Part shown: positions 43,672 through 52,917 of the stretch, one piece after another | How positions within the stretch are numbered: the stretch's first letter is position 1 | Layout: each line of letters opens with the position of its first letter | Origin: Humidesulfovibrio sp. | Lineage (GTDB): Bacteria; Desulfobacterota; Desulfovibrionia; Desulfovibrionales; Desulfovibrionaceae | DNA: 64,000 nucleotides | Direction: 5' to 3' | Assembly (NCBI GenBank): GCA_031292175.1 | Contig: JARLHQ010000019.1 | Location: 16,897 to 80,896, forward strand | Translations under genes and position numbers: made by a program | The notes under the pieces: model-generated | What the model saw: the letters and a program-made list of their open reading frames with translations, nothing else | Told to the model about the DNA's origin: nothing | Databases searched by the model: none

Positions 43672-45690
43672 CTACGTGCCCGGCGGAAACAGCAGGCTGA
43701 CGCGCGCGCCCTGTCCGGGGGCGCTTTCGATGCCGATGCGGCCGGCGTAGTCACGCACGATGCCGTAGGTGATGGCCAAGCCCAGGCCCATGCCCTGCCC
43801 GGTCTCCTTTGTGGTGAAAAATGGCTCGAAGATCTTGTCGCGCACGTCCTCGGCCATGCCGATGCCTGTGTCGGACACGGTGACGGCCACGCCATCGTCC
43901 CCGGCGGAGGTCTCGATGCTGATGAGGCGCCGGGCTGCCGTGTCGGAGGGCCGGCTCTTCTCGTTGATGGCGTCGCGGGCGTTGGTCAAGAGGTTGAAGA
44001 AGATCTGCTGCAGGCGGTTGTCGTGGGCCAGCACGGGCGGAAGATTCTCCGCGAGATCCAGCCGGAAGCGGATGTTGTCCAGCTCGAACTGACGGCGCAC
44101 GATGGTGAGCACGCTTCTGATGGGCTTGTTCACGTCCACGTGCTCCTTGAGCAACTCGGCCTTGCGGCCGAAGGCCCGGAGCGTGTCGATGATCTCCGCC
44201 GCGCGGTCCACTTGGCCGCTGATCTCGCGCACGACCTCGCGGAAGGCCTCTGGCGCGACCTCGCGCCCCTGCTCGTCCAGAAACGCCAGATACTCGCTGC
44301 CCACCTTGATGGTGTTGAGCGGCTGGTTCAGCTCATGGGCGATGCCCGCGCTCATTTCGCCCAAGGACTTCATCTTGGCCGCCTGGATGAGTTGGGCGTC
44401 CTTCTCGATCATTTCCGTGATGTCCGCGACCGACACGATGATGGCGTGCCGTCCCTTATAGGAGATGGGGCAGGCGTGGACATTGACGTAGAAGGGCCGT
44501 CGGCCGTTTTTGTAGTGCAGCACCTTGGGATGGTACAGGCAGCCCGCGTCGGTCGGCTGCTCGGCGCCCTCAGCGCCATCGCCCTGCTCATAGGACAACA
44601 GGCAGTCGTTCCCGCTCTCCGGCCCAAGGGCCAGATAGCTCATGCCGATCAGCTCATCCTTCTCATAGCCATAGAGCTCCAACGCGCGCGGGTTCGCATC
44701 AACAATGCGGGAATTCGCGCAATCCACCACGAACACCGGGTCCGGGCCGGAATCGAAGAGCGAGCGGTACTTCTCCTCGCTCTCGCGCAGACGGCGACGG
44801 TAGAGCTTGATGCTCCAGACCATGTTGCGGAAGCTGTCGCCCAGTTGCGCCACCTCGTCGCCCTGGCGCTTGCGGTAGAACACGCAATTCTTGCAGGTCC
44901 GGTGCCCGGCGGTCTGCCGCGCGGACTGGTCAAAGTGCCAGCAGGGCATCTCCGTGTCCGCGTAGGCCGGGCAGTCCATGGGCTTCCAGCGCCCGTCCTC
45001 CTCCTGCATCTCCGGGGTGATGTCGAAGTTCCCGCGCGAGAGCTCGTCGGAGATGCGCGTGAGCTTGGACAAAGGCTTGGTGATGTGCCGGGTGAGCCGG
45101 TCGGAAAGAAAAAAAGTGATGAGGATAATGGCCGAGATGAAGCCCAGGAAGGTGAGGCGCAGCGTGGCGATGAGGCTCTCGATGTGGCTCTTCGACAGAC
45201 CCACGTGCACGGTGCCGATGCGGTACAGGCCCTCGTTCATGGGCACGGTGATGTCGTAGATCGACTCGCCCTCCACGCTGACCAGGCGCACGCCGCCGGT
45301 TTCTCCGGGGGCCAGAATATTGGCCAGACGCAGCTCCGCGGGGAAGGGCCGGGTCAGGGTGTGGGCCAGCACGCTGTCATTCTGGTCCGCGACGAAGATG
45401 TAGGAGATGAGCTTCTTGCGTTCGTGCAGGCGCGCCTCGTCGAAGATGAGCGAGAGCAGGAGCGGGGTGTTCTTCTCCAACACGTAGGAGCTGCCGCGCT
45501 CGGCCACGGAATGGGCGATGGCGCTGCCGCGCAGCTCCAGTTCCGAGGTCAGGGAGGTCACGAGGATATACCGCGCCAAAAAGGCGATGGCCATGCTGAT
45601 GCCGAGCACCACACCAAGAATTGACACAAAGATCTTGTTCTTGAGGCTCAGGGTGTCATAGCGCGTGAGCGCCCTCCGCCAAAAGATCAT
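43672..45690 (-). CDS. Sensor histidine kinase with Cys cluster beside HAMP
   Basis: A 672-residue inner-membrane kinase. Membrane segments lie at about 20-42 and 178-196, with a periplasmic sensor between. A HAMP domain starts at about 198 and is interrupted by an insert of about 50 residues with Cys240, Cys250, Cys266 and Cys269 (MDCPAY, MPCWHF, TCKNC). HAMP-like sequence resumes at 278-291. A PAS domain (about 305-430), the H-box [15 protein letters not shown] and an ATPase with TGIGM and GMGLGLA follow. The ATG overlaps the stop of the binding-protein gene (ATGA). It probably phosphorylates the downstream REC-STAS protein. Confidence 0.92.
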   Translation of the reverse strand: MIFWRRALTRYDTLSLKNKIFVSILGVVLGISMAIAFLARYILVTSLTSELELRGSAIAHSVAERGSSYVLEKNTPLLLSLIFDEARLHERKKLISYIFVADQNDSVLAHTLTRPFPAELRLANILAPGETGGVRLVSVEGESIYDITVPMNEGLYRIGTVHVGLSKSHIESLIATLRLTFLGFISAIILITFFLSDRLTRHITKPLSKLTRISDELSRGNFDITPEMQEEDGRWKPMDCPAYADTEMPCWHFDQSARQTAGHRTCKNCVFYRKRQGDEVAQLGDSFRNMVWSIKLYRRRLRESEEKYRSLFDSGPDPVFVVDCANSRIVDANPRALELYGYEKDELIGMSYLALGPESGNDCLLSYEQGDGAEGAEQPTDAGCLYHPKVLHYKNGRRPFYVNVHACPISYKGRHAIIVSVADITEMIEKDAQLIQAAKMKSLGEMSAGIAHELNQPLNTIKVGSEYLAFLDEQGREVAPEAFREVVREISGQVDRAAEIIDTLRAFGRKAELLKEHVDVNKPIRSVLTIVRRQFELDNIRFRLDLAENLPPVLAHDNRLQQIFFNLLTNARDAINEKSRPSDTAARRLISIETSAGDDGVAVTVSDTGIGMAEDVRDKIFEPFFTTKETGQGMGLGLAITYGIVRDYAGRIGIESAPGQGARVSLLFPPGT

Positions 45691-46952
45691 AGTGCGGCTC
45701 CGCTTCCGGTCGGGCGGGCCTCTTGGAGCGTCTGCGCCAGCCTGGGCCAGGAGTCCACGCGTGTGAACCGCCCATCGGCCAGACGGGTGAAGTAGACCTG
45801 TTCCAGGCCCTGATGGTTGTCCGGCCCGAAGGAGACCACAAGCCCTGGATCAAGCTCCAGGTCGCGGATGGACTCGATGGCCTGGATGAAGCCCGCGCGG
45901 GTGAGGTCCCGGCCTGCGCGTTTGAGGCCCTCCACCAGAATGCGCGCGTTGTAATAACCCTCAAGCCCCACGGAATTGGGCTTGTCCTCCGGGTAGTATT
46001 TCGCCAGCAGCCGCACATATTCCTGCGCGCCGCCCTGGACCGCGGGGGCCGCGTTCTCCGTGGGAGGCACCACTTGGCTCATGATGACCACAGCGCCGGG
46101 CAAGGGCCCAAGCTTGCGGGCCAGTTCCTCCGCGCCCACAAAGGACACGGTGTAGAAGATGGGTGCGAAGCCGGACTCGCGGGCCAGTTGGATGAACCGG
46201 GCGCAGGGGCCGGAGGTGCCGATCATGACCACCGCGTCGGCCCCGGAGGCCGCGATCTTGCCGAAGCCGTCCTCCACGTCCAGGGTGCCGCGCACGTACG
46301 AGCCGCGCGCCACGGGCGCCAGCGCGGACTCCTTCAGGGCCAGCTCGGTGCCGGTCAGGCCGTCGAAGCCGTAGGCGTCGTACTGATAGAAGACGGCAAT
46401 GCGTTTGCGCCCCAGGTCGCGCACCAGATGGTGCACCGCCGCGGCCGTCTCCTGGTAGTAGGAGGCGCGGATGTTGATGAGCTGGCGGTTGAACGGTTCG
46501 CGCAGGGCGTTGGCCCCGGTGAACATGCCGAGCAGCGGGATGTGCGCATCCTCCACCATGGGCAGGATCTTAACCGTCGTGGGCGTGCCCACATAGCAGA
46601 ACAGCGCGAAGACCTTGTCCTCGATGATGAGCTTCTGGGTGTTGGCCAGGCAGCGCGGCGGGTCATAGGAATCGTCGTAGGACACCAGGTCGATCCGTCG
46701 GCCGTGCACCCCGCCCTGTTCGTTCACATACTTGAGATAGCTCAAGGCCCCGCGCAGGGTCTGGGTGCCCAGGTAACCGGCGTGTCCGGTGAGCGCCAGG
46801 GACGAGCCCAGGGTGACGGTGGTCTCCGTGACGCCGGGAGTCGGCTCCTTCACGGCGGCCACCCCGTCGCGGCCGCGGCAGCCGCAGAGCGCCGCAAGCG
46901 CGGCCAGCCCAAGCAGGGCAAAGGTACGGAAACATCTGGTCGCGCCCACCAT
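45687..46952 (-). CDS. Periplasmic binding lipoprotein, branched-chain amino acid type
   Basis: A 421-residue type I solute-binding protein. A lipobox near ALCGC follows a short hydrophobic leader. The fold begins with VTLGSSLALTGHAGYLG; later come SYDDSYDPPRCLANTQKLI and FYQYDAYGFDGLTGTE. No permease or ATPase genes are near, so it probably serves as the ligand-sensing subunit of the co-encoded kinase. The ATG at 46950-46952 sits almost on its AGGGGG site; a GTG one codon later is an alternative. It overlaps the kinase gene by four bases. Confidence 0.87.
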   Translation of the reverse strand: MVGATRCFRTFALLGLAALAALCGCRGRDGVAAVKEPTPGVTETTVTLGSSLALTGHAGYLGTQTLRGALSYLKYVNEQGGVHGRRIDLVSYDDSYDPPRCLANTQKLIIEDKVFALFCYVGTPTTVKILPMVEDAHIPLLGMFTGANALREPFNRQLINIRASYYQETAAAVHHLVRDLGRKRIAVFYQYDAYGFDGLTGTELALKESALAPVARGSYVRGTLDVEDGFGKIAASGADAVVMIGTSGPCARFIQLARESGFAPIFYTVSFVGAEELARKLGPLPGAVVIMSQVVPPTENAAPAVQGGAQEYVRLLAKYYPEDKPNSVGLEGYYNARILVEGLKRAGRDLTRAGFIQAIESIRDLELDPGLVVSFGPDNHQGLEQVYFTRLADGRFTRVDSWPRLAQTLQEARPTGSGAAL

Positions 46953-47004
46953 TCCCCCTCTCAAGCCTCTTGCCCACGCGCGGCGAAAGCCGGCGCGGTG
47001 GAGC

Positions 47005-47041
47005 AGTTGAAGCGTACGTCAGTTGCGGGGCCGCTTCAACT
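47005..47041. repeat. 10-bp inverted repeat upstream of the sensory operon
   Basis: AGTTGAAGCG (47005-47014) and CGCTTCAACT (47032-47041) are exact inverse complements with a 17-base gap, in the divergent gap between the binding-protein and transposase-like genes. It is a candidate operator or attenuator stem. Confidence 0.55.
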
Positions 47042-47178
47042 GAAAAGGCGCGGCGAGCCGCGCGCCGCGTTGTTTTGCGGCCGAAGAACGGCGTCTGAGG
47101 GCAGAAGTAAAATAACCGCCCCAAGTCTTGGCACAGCGAACCGTTTGTGCTATGTCCAGAAAGAGAGGAACCGTGCCC

Positions 47179-48045
47179 ATGCTCCATCCGACAGAACCAG
47201 CCGCTCCCGGCCCGCTGACCGAGACCCAGGCCCGCGATGTGCTGCTGGCGCTCTGCTGGCCGGACGGCCAAAAATTCTGCCCGCGCTGCAACACCCCCTC
47301 GCCCTACCAGCTGGCCGGAGGACGTCTGCGTTGCGGGGGCTGCCGCTACACCTTCCACGACTTCACCGGGCGCTGGCTGAACGAGACCGGGCTCTCGCCT
47401 CTGAAGTGGATGGCCCTGGCCCAGGCTTTCACCAGGGAGCTGAACACCCGCGAAACCGCCGCCCGGATCGGCATCTCCTACAACACGGCCTTCAAGGCCC
47501 TCACGGCGCTGCGTCTGGCCATCCTGGCGCAAGGGGCGGACGCCCCGCAGATGCTGGCCCCGGGCGCGCCCTTGAGCGTCTTTCTGGACGGCGGCGAACC
47601 GGAGGAGCAGGCGCAGGTCTCCGGCACCGGCCTGCCCGTGTACGGCATCCTGAACCGCAGCCAGCGCCTGTTCGTGGACCTGTTGCCGGAGCTTACAGCG
47701 GAGAGCGTGCTGCACTTCAACCACAACTTCCACCTGCGCGTGGCGCGCCACGGCAGCATCCTCATCACCGACCGTTACAAGACCTACGACGCGCTCATCC
47801 TCTGCGGCGACGAAACCCTGCCCTACCACTACCTGCTGCGCCACCCCGGCCTGATTTTCGCCGAAAGCGGCGGCAGTCCCTTCTGGGATTTCGCCAAGCC
47901 CCGGCTGAAGCAGTTCAAGGGCCTCTCGTGGCGGCGCTTCCCGCTGTACCTTAAGGAACTGGCCCTGCGCTTCAATCTGCGCGGGCACGACCTGACCCCC
48001 ACACTTTTGGGCGCCCTGTGCGCCCCGGTGCCAAAACTTGCGTAG
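47179..48045 (+). CDS. IS1595/ISXO2-type transposase-derived protein
   Basis: A 288-residue protein. An N-terminal zinc ribbon (Cys34, Cys37, Cys52, Cys55 in FCPRCN and RCGGCR) is followed by a helix-turn-helix (about 82-112, FTRELNTRETAARIGIS). A DDE-type core follows with FLDGGEPEE and LITDRYKTYDAL. The usual third acidic site before FWxxxK is replaced by GGSPFWDFAK. The end YLKELALRFNLRG is typical of the family. I see no terminal inverted repeats or target duplication around it. GAGAGGAA precedes the ATG. It may be an inactive remnant or a domesticated regulator of the following formate dehydrogenase genes. Confidence 0.72.
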   Translation: MLHPTEPAAPGPLTETQARDVLLALCWPDGQKFCPRCNTPSPYQLAGGRLRCGGCRYTFHDFTGRWLNETGLSPLKWMALAQAFTRELNTRETAARIGISYNTAFKALTALRLAILAQGADAPQMLAPGAPLSVFLDGGEPEEQAQVSGTGLPVYGILNRSQRLFVDLLPELTAESVLHFNHNFHLRVARHGSILITDRYKTYDALILCGDETLPYHYLLRHPGLIFAESGGSPFWDFAKPRLKQFKGLSWRRFPLYLKELALRFNLRGHDLTPTLLGALCAPVPKLA

Positions 48046-48112
48046 CACCCCCCGCTTTTGACTCCCGCACGTTTTTGATGCTTATCGTGACCCCATACTG
48101 TGGAGGTCTTTT

Positions 48113-48337
48113 ATGCATTCCCAATCTTCCACTGATCAAAGTCCCGGCCTGACCCTGCTCCCCTTCGGGGGCTTGGGCCTGGACTTGGCAGAGGTCCGGC
48201 GCAAGGTGTCGGGTCTTTTGCTTGTGCCCTTCCAGAAACAGGAAGCGCCCTGGCAAGAGCCCCGTCTTGACGCGCCCCCCGTGCTTTCCGGCGTCGAGCT
48301 GCTCATCCGGCTCGGGCGTGAAACGCTCGGCAGCTGA
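48113..48337 (+). CDS. Unknown 74-aa protein directly upstream of fdhA
   Basis: A small soluble protein, MHSQSSTDQSP then LTLLPFGGLGLDLAEVRRKV, ending LSGVELLIRLGRETLGS. A strong GGAGG is six bases before the ATG, which supports translation. It lies between the transposase-like gene and fdhA, 28 bases before the latter. No domain is recognised. Its Leu-rich helices could bind a partner protein. Confidence 0.6.
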   Translation: MHSQSSTDQSPGLTLLPFGGLGLDLAEVRRKVSGLLLVPFQKQEAPWQEPRLDAPPVLSGVELLIRLGRETLGS

Positions 48338-48365
48338 CTTTGCACACCATAACTCAGGAGGCATC

Positions 48366-51300
48366 ATGACGCTTTCACGCCGGGGGTTCCTGAAACTCTC
48401 CGCCACGGCAGCCCTCACCTCCGCCTTCTCCGGCATAGGCTTCGCCGCCAAGCCAGCCGCGCAGAAGGCCGCCATCGACCGCATCAGTCAACTCAAGCCG
48501 GAATGGAGCAAGCAGACCACCACCGCGTGCTGCTACTGCGCCGTGGGCTGCGGCCTCATCGTCAACACAGCCCTTTCCGGCGCCAAGCGCGCCCTGAACA
48601 TCGAGGGCGACCCGGACCATCCCATCAACGAAGGCGCGCTGTGCGCCAAGGGCGCGAGCATCTGGCAGCTCGCCGAGGGCAACCCCGGCCAGCCCAATCC
48701 GCGCCTGCAGAAGGTCATGTACCGCAAGCCTTACGGCACCAAGTGGGAAGAGAAGACCTGGGACTGGGCGCTGGAGCGCATCGCCAAGAACATCAAACGC
48801 GACCGCGACGCCACCTTCGCCGAGAAAAACGCCAAGGGACAGACAGTGAACCGCTGCGAGGGCCTCGCCTCGGTCGGCTCCGCGGCCATGGACAACGAGG
48901 AGTGCTGGGCTTACCAGGCCTTCCTGCGTTCGCTGGGATTAACCTACATCGAACATCAGGCCCGTATTTGACACAGCGCCACTGTGGCGGCTCTGGCAGA
49001 GTCGTTCGGACGCGGTGCGATGACCAATCACTGGATCGACCTCAAGAACAGTGATTGCATTCTGATCATGGGCAGCAACGCTGCCGAAAACCATCCCATT
49101 TCCTTCAAGTGGGTCACCCGCGCGCAAGACAAGGGCGCGAAGCTGATCCATGTCGACCCGCGTTTCACGCGCACCAGCGCCAAGGCGGACCTTTACGCGC
49201 CCCTGCGCTCCGGTTCGGACCTGGCGTTCCTGGGCGGGCTCATCAACTACATCATCGAGAAAGACCTGCTGTTCAAGGAGTACGTGGTCAACTACACCAA
49301 CGCCTCCTTCATCGTGGGAAAGAGCTACGGCTTCTCGGACGGCATGTTCACCGGTTTCAACACGCAAACCGGCAAGTACGACCAGTCCAAGTGGGGCTTT
49401 GAGAAGGACGCCGACGGCAAGATCAAGCGCGACAACACGCTTTCCGACCCGCGTTGCGTCTTCCAGCTCATGAAGCAGCACTACACCCGCTACACCGTCG
49501 ACCGCGTCGTCGAGATGTGCGGCACCCCGCAAGACAAGGTGTTGGAGATCTTCAACGCCTATGCGGCCACGGGCAAGCCGGACAAGGCCGGCACGGTCAT
49601 GTACGCCATGGGCTGGACCCAGCACACGGTCGGCGTGCAGAACATCCGCGCCATGAGCATGATCCAGCTGCTTCTGGGCAACATGGGCGTGGCCGGCGGC
49701 GGCGTGAACGCGCTGCGCGGCGAATCCAACGTCCAGGGCTCCACAGACCACGCCCTGCTCTTCAACACCGTGCCCGGCTACTTGCCCACGCCCAGCACGG
49801 CCCAGCCCATGCTTGCGGACTACCTGAAGCTCGTCAAACCCGAGTCCAAGGATCCCATGAGCGTGAACTGGAAGAAGAACCTCCCGAAATACGCCGTGAG
49901 CCTGTTCAAGAGCTTCTACAAAGACGAGGCCCCGGAACAGGCCTACAGCTGGATGCCCAAGCTCGATGTCGGGCAGGACGCCTCCTGGCTGGTGCTCTTC
50001 GACGAGATGCTCCGCGGCAAGTTCAAGGGCTTCTTCGCCTGGGGCATGAATCCCGCCTGCTCCGGCGCGAACTCGAACAAGACGAGAGAAGCGCTGACCA
50101 AGCTCGACTGGCTGGTCAACGTCAACATCTTCGACAACGAGACCAGCAGCTTCTGGCACGGCCCGGGCATGCACCCCAAGAAGGTCAAGACCGAGGTCTT
50201 CATGCTGCCCTGCTCCGTCTCCGTGGAAAAAGAAGGGTCCATCACCAACTCCGGACGCTGGATGCAGTGGCGCTACCAGGGCCCCAAGCCCCTGGGCGAC
50301 AGCCGCCCCGACGGTGAAATCATCTACGAACTGGCGCAGAAGGTGCGCGCGCTTTACAAAGAGCAGGGCGGAGCCTTCCCCGGACCGGTGCTGGGACTCA
50401 ATTGGGAGGACATGGGCGACGGACGCGCTTTCAGCGCCCACAAGACCGCCCGGCTCATCAACGGCTACTATCTGAAGGACGTTGAGGACAAGCAGCCCGA
50501 CGGCACGGTGAAGGTGCACAAGAAGGGCAGCCAGGTGGTCTCCTTCGCCTTCTTGAAGGACGACGGCAGCACCTGCTCCGGCAACTGGGTCTATTGTGGC
50601 TCTTACGTGGACGAGGACCCGAAGAAGGGCAACCGGGCGGCCAACCGCTCCAAGGAGCAGAGCCCGGCCCAGGCCAACGTGGGCCTGTTCCCCAACTGGT
50701 CGTGGGCCTGGCCGGTCAACCGCCGCGTCATCTACAACCGGGCCAGCGTGGACCTCACGGGCAAGCCCTATGCTCCGCAGAAGCCGGTGCTGGCCTGGGA
50801 CGCCACGGGCAAGAAGTGGGACATCGATGTGGTGGACGGCGTCGGCGGGCCCGGCGCGGTGCATCCGTTCATCATGCAGGTGGAGGGCATGGGCAGCCTC
50901 TTCGGCCCAGGCCTGAAGGACGGCCCCTTCCCCGAGTACTACGAGCCGCTGGAATGCCCCGTGAGCGAGCACCCCTTCTCCAAGGTGCTGCACAACCCCA
51001 CGGCGCTCACCTTCGCAGGGGAGAAGCACAACTCCTGCGACCCGCGCTACCCCTTCGTCTGCACGACCTACCGCGTCACCGAACACTGGCAGACTGGATT
51101 GCAGACCCGCTGGCAGGCTTGGCTGCTGGAGGCCGAACCGCAGATGTTCTGTGAAATGAGCGAGGAGCTGGCAACGCTCCGCGGCATCAAGAACGGTGAC
51201 AAGGTCTGGCTGGAGAACACCCGCGGCAAGCTCTGGGCCATCGCCATCGTGACCAAGCGCTTCAAGCCCTTCACGGTGCAGGGCCAAACCATCCACGAGG

Positions 51301-51440
51301 TGGGCATTCCCTGGCACTTCGGCTGGCGCTTCCCCAAGGACGGCGGCGACGCGGCCAACCTGCTGGCCCCCTCCGTCGGCGACCCGAACACCGGCATCCC
51401 CGAGACGAAGGCCTTCATGGTCAACGTCCGCAAGGCTTAA
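48366..51440 (+). CDS. fdhA: Selenocysteine formate dehydrogenase, catalytic subunit
   Basis: A 1024-residue periplasmic Mo/W enzyme oxidising formate to CO2. The Tat signal SRRGFLK (residues 4-10) is followed by the [4Fe-4S] site Cys55, Cys58, Cys62 and Cys93. The in-frame TGA at 48969-48971 is residue 202, Sec, in the setting EHQARI-Sec-HSATVAAL, the family's Sec-His active site. Both sides of the TGA match one continuous formate dehydrogenase, and a hairpin follows at once. A reader that stops at TGA would wrongly split it. It is a soluble FdhAB-type enzyme, with no membrane cytochrome encoded here. It pairs with fdhB 12 bases later. Confidence 0.96.
48986..49006 (+). promoter_or_regulatory. 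Bacterial SECIS hairpin in fdhA
   Basis: GGCGGCTC (48986-48993) pairs with GAGTCGTT (48999-49006), counting G-U pairs, with apical loop TGGCA. It begins 14 bases after the UGA, the distance and loop G typical of SelB-binding elements. Confidence 0.75.
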
Positions 51441-51452
51441 AGGAGGCGCGTC

Positions 51453-52187
51453 ATGAGCAATGGAAAGAGCTTCCTCGTGGACCTGACCAAGTGCACGGCC
51501 TGCCGTGGCTGCCAGATCGCCTGCAAGCAGTGGAAGAAGCTGCCTGCCGAGAAGACCAAGAACACCGGCACACACCAGAATCCACCGGACTTCTCCTACA
51601 ATACGCTGCGTGTGGTGCGCTTCAGCGAAAAGGAGGTGAACGGCAAGATCCAGTGGTTCTTCACCCCGGACCAATGCCGCCACTGCCTGGAAGCGCCGTG
51701 CAAAACCGCCACCAACGACCCCGGCGCCATTATCATTGATGAGCAGACCGGCGCCGTGGTGTACACGGAAAAGACCGCCAAGGAGAGCTACGACGCGGTG
51801 CAGGGCATCTGCCCGTATAACGTGCCAAGGATGGACAAGAAGACGAAGATCATGCGCAAATGCGACATGTGCATCGACCGCGTCAAGGCGGGCAAGCTCC
51901 CGGCCTGCGTAGCCTCATGCCCCACGGGATGCATGAACTTCGGCGACCGGGACGCCATGCTGAAGCTCGCCGATGAACGCCTGGCCGAGGTCAAGAAGAA
52001 GCATCCCAAGGCCCAGTTGGTGGATGCGGACACGGTCCGGGTCATCTTCCTCACGGAGGATAACCCGACCCTGTACGCCACGAACCTGATGGCCGACGCC
52101 GACGCCACTCCGGCGGGACGCGGCGGATACACCAGACAGGAGCTCTTCGCCAGGCTGGCCAAGCCGGTGAAGAACGTCCTGGGTTAG
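51453..52187 (+). CDS. fdhB: Formate dehydrogenase Fe-S subunit
   Basis: A 244-residue electron-transfer subunit. Cysteine groups for [4Fe-4S] clusters are CTACRGCQIAC (about 14-24), CRHCLEAPC, GICPYN and CDMCIDRVKAGKLPACVASC. There is no signal peptide; it would be exported bound to Tat-dependent FdhA. Its partner in sulfate reducers is usually a soluble tetraheme cytochrome c3, which is not in the window. AAAGGAGG lies before the ATG. Confidence 0.94.
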   Translation: MSNGKSFLVDLTKCTACRGCQIACKQWKKLPAEKTKNTGTHQNPPDFSYNTLRVVRFSEKEVNGKIQWFFTPDQCRHCLEAPCKTATNDPGAIIIDEQTGAVVYTEKTAKESYDAVQGICPYNVPRMDKKTKIMRKCDMCIDRVKAGKLPACVASCPTGCMNFGDRDAMLKLADERLAEVKKKHPKAQLVDADTVRVIFLTEDNPTLYATNLMADADATPAGRGGYTRQELFARLAKPVKNVLG

Positions 52188-52217
52188 TAAAGCGAAACGG
52201 TACGCACCTCTAGAATA

Positions 52218-52256
52218 GGAAGCCGCCGGAACTGACGGTCTGTTCCGGCGGCTTCC
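52218..52256 (+). terminator. Terminator hairpin after fdhAB
   Basis: A perfect 15-bp stem (52218-52232 with 52242-52256), nine-base loop, followed by CTCCTTTCC. The short T-run is weak but the stem is strong. Confidence 0.8.
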
Positions 52257-52345
52257 CTCCTTTCCGACCGTCCCCGGAGCGCCTGAAGGGGCCGCTTGGG
52301 GGAATTGCCCAAACCGCAACCACAAGGGCACAGCCAGGAGTCCGC

Positions 52346-52900
52346 ATGAAGAGACTTGCCGCCGTCCTCGCAATGCTTCTGAGCCTCGCCGCCACGCCCG
52401 CGTTGGCCGGTCCCAAGGTCGGCGACGTGCTGCCCGACCTCACGGTGAAGGCCCAACTCAATCCGTCTGAGGCCGCATACCTGGGACTTCCAGAGAAGAC
52501 TCAAGGGGTGCGCCTCTCGCAGATCAAGGCCGACGTCCTGATCGTGGAGATTTTCAGCATGTACTGCCCCCGCTGCCAGGCCGAGGCGCTGGCGGTCAAC
52601 CGGATGTTCGCGCGCCTCGCCGCCTCCCCCCAGGGAGCGCGCATCAAGTTCATCGGCATCGGCGCGGGCAACTCCCCCTTCGAAGTGGAATTTTTCCGCA
52701 AGAAGTACCAGATCCCCATGCCCCTGATTCCCGATGCCGACTATGTGCTGCACAAGGTGTTCATGAGTGTGGGCACGCCATCGTTCTTCGTCCTCAAGCC
52801 AGGACGGAGCGGCCTTGCCGTGCTTTTCTTCCACGAAGGCGTTTTCCAGGACGAGGACGCCTTCTACGAACAACTGCTGCGCGCGGCGACCGCACGCTGA
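52346..52900 (+). CDS. Exported thioredoxin-fold protein
   Basis: A 184-residue periplasmic protein. The signal peptide ends near ALAG (residues 19-22). A redoxin domain (about 26-180) has the active site FSMYCPRCQAEA, a CxxC with Arg-Pro spacing CPRC, and the conserved cis-proline region VGTPSFFVL. Likely TlpA-like reductase or oxidase of periplasmic thiols. It is followed 17 bases later by a peroxiredoxin gene, suggesting a joint periplasmic redox role. Confidence 0.82.
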   Translation: MKRLAAVLAMLLSLAATPALAGPKVGDVLPDLTVKAQLNPSEAAYLGLPEKTQGVRLSQIKADVLIVEIFSMYCPRCQAEALAVNRMFARLAASPQGARIKFIGIGAGNSPFEVEFFRKKYQIPMPLIPDADYVLHKVFMSVGTPSFFVLKPGRSGLAVLFFHEGVFQDEDAFYEQLLRAATAR

Positions 52901-52917
52901 CCCCCAGGAGGACCCCC

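Noticed and set aside
47128..47152. Sigma-54-like TGGCAC upstream of the transposase-like gene
   Set aside because: No GC dinucleotide occurs at the required ten-base distance from the GG, so the spacing rule fails.
46985..48112. A complete insertion sequence
   Set aside because: No terminal inverted repeats or flanking direct repeats are visible around the transposase-like gene; it is treated as a single gene.
48222..48971. A 249-aa protein ending at TGA 48969, with a separate 818-aa protein after it
   Set aside because: The TGA is at the known Sec position of formate dehydrogenase, and frame and homology continue across it; the two pieces are one selenoprotein gene.
48939..51683. A 914-aa minus-strand frame opposite fdhA
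   Set aside because: It is the antisense of fdhA codons with skewed composition; not a gene.
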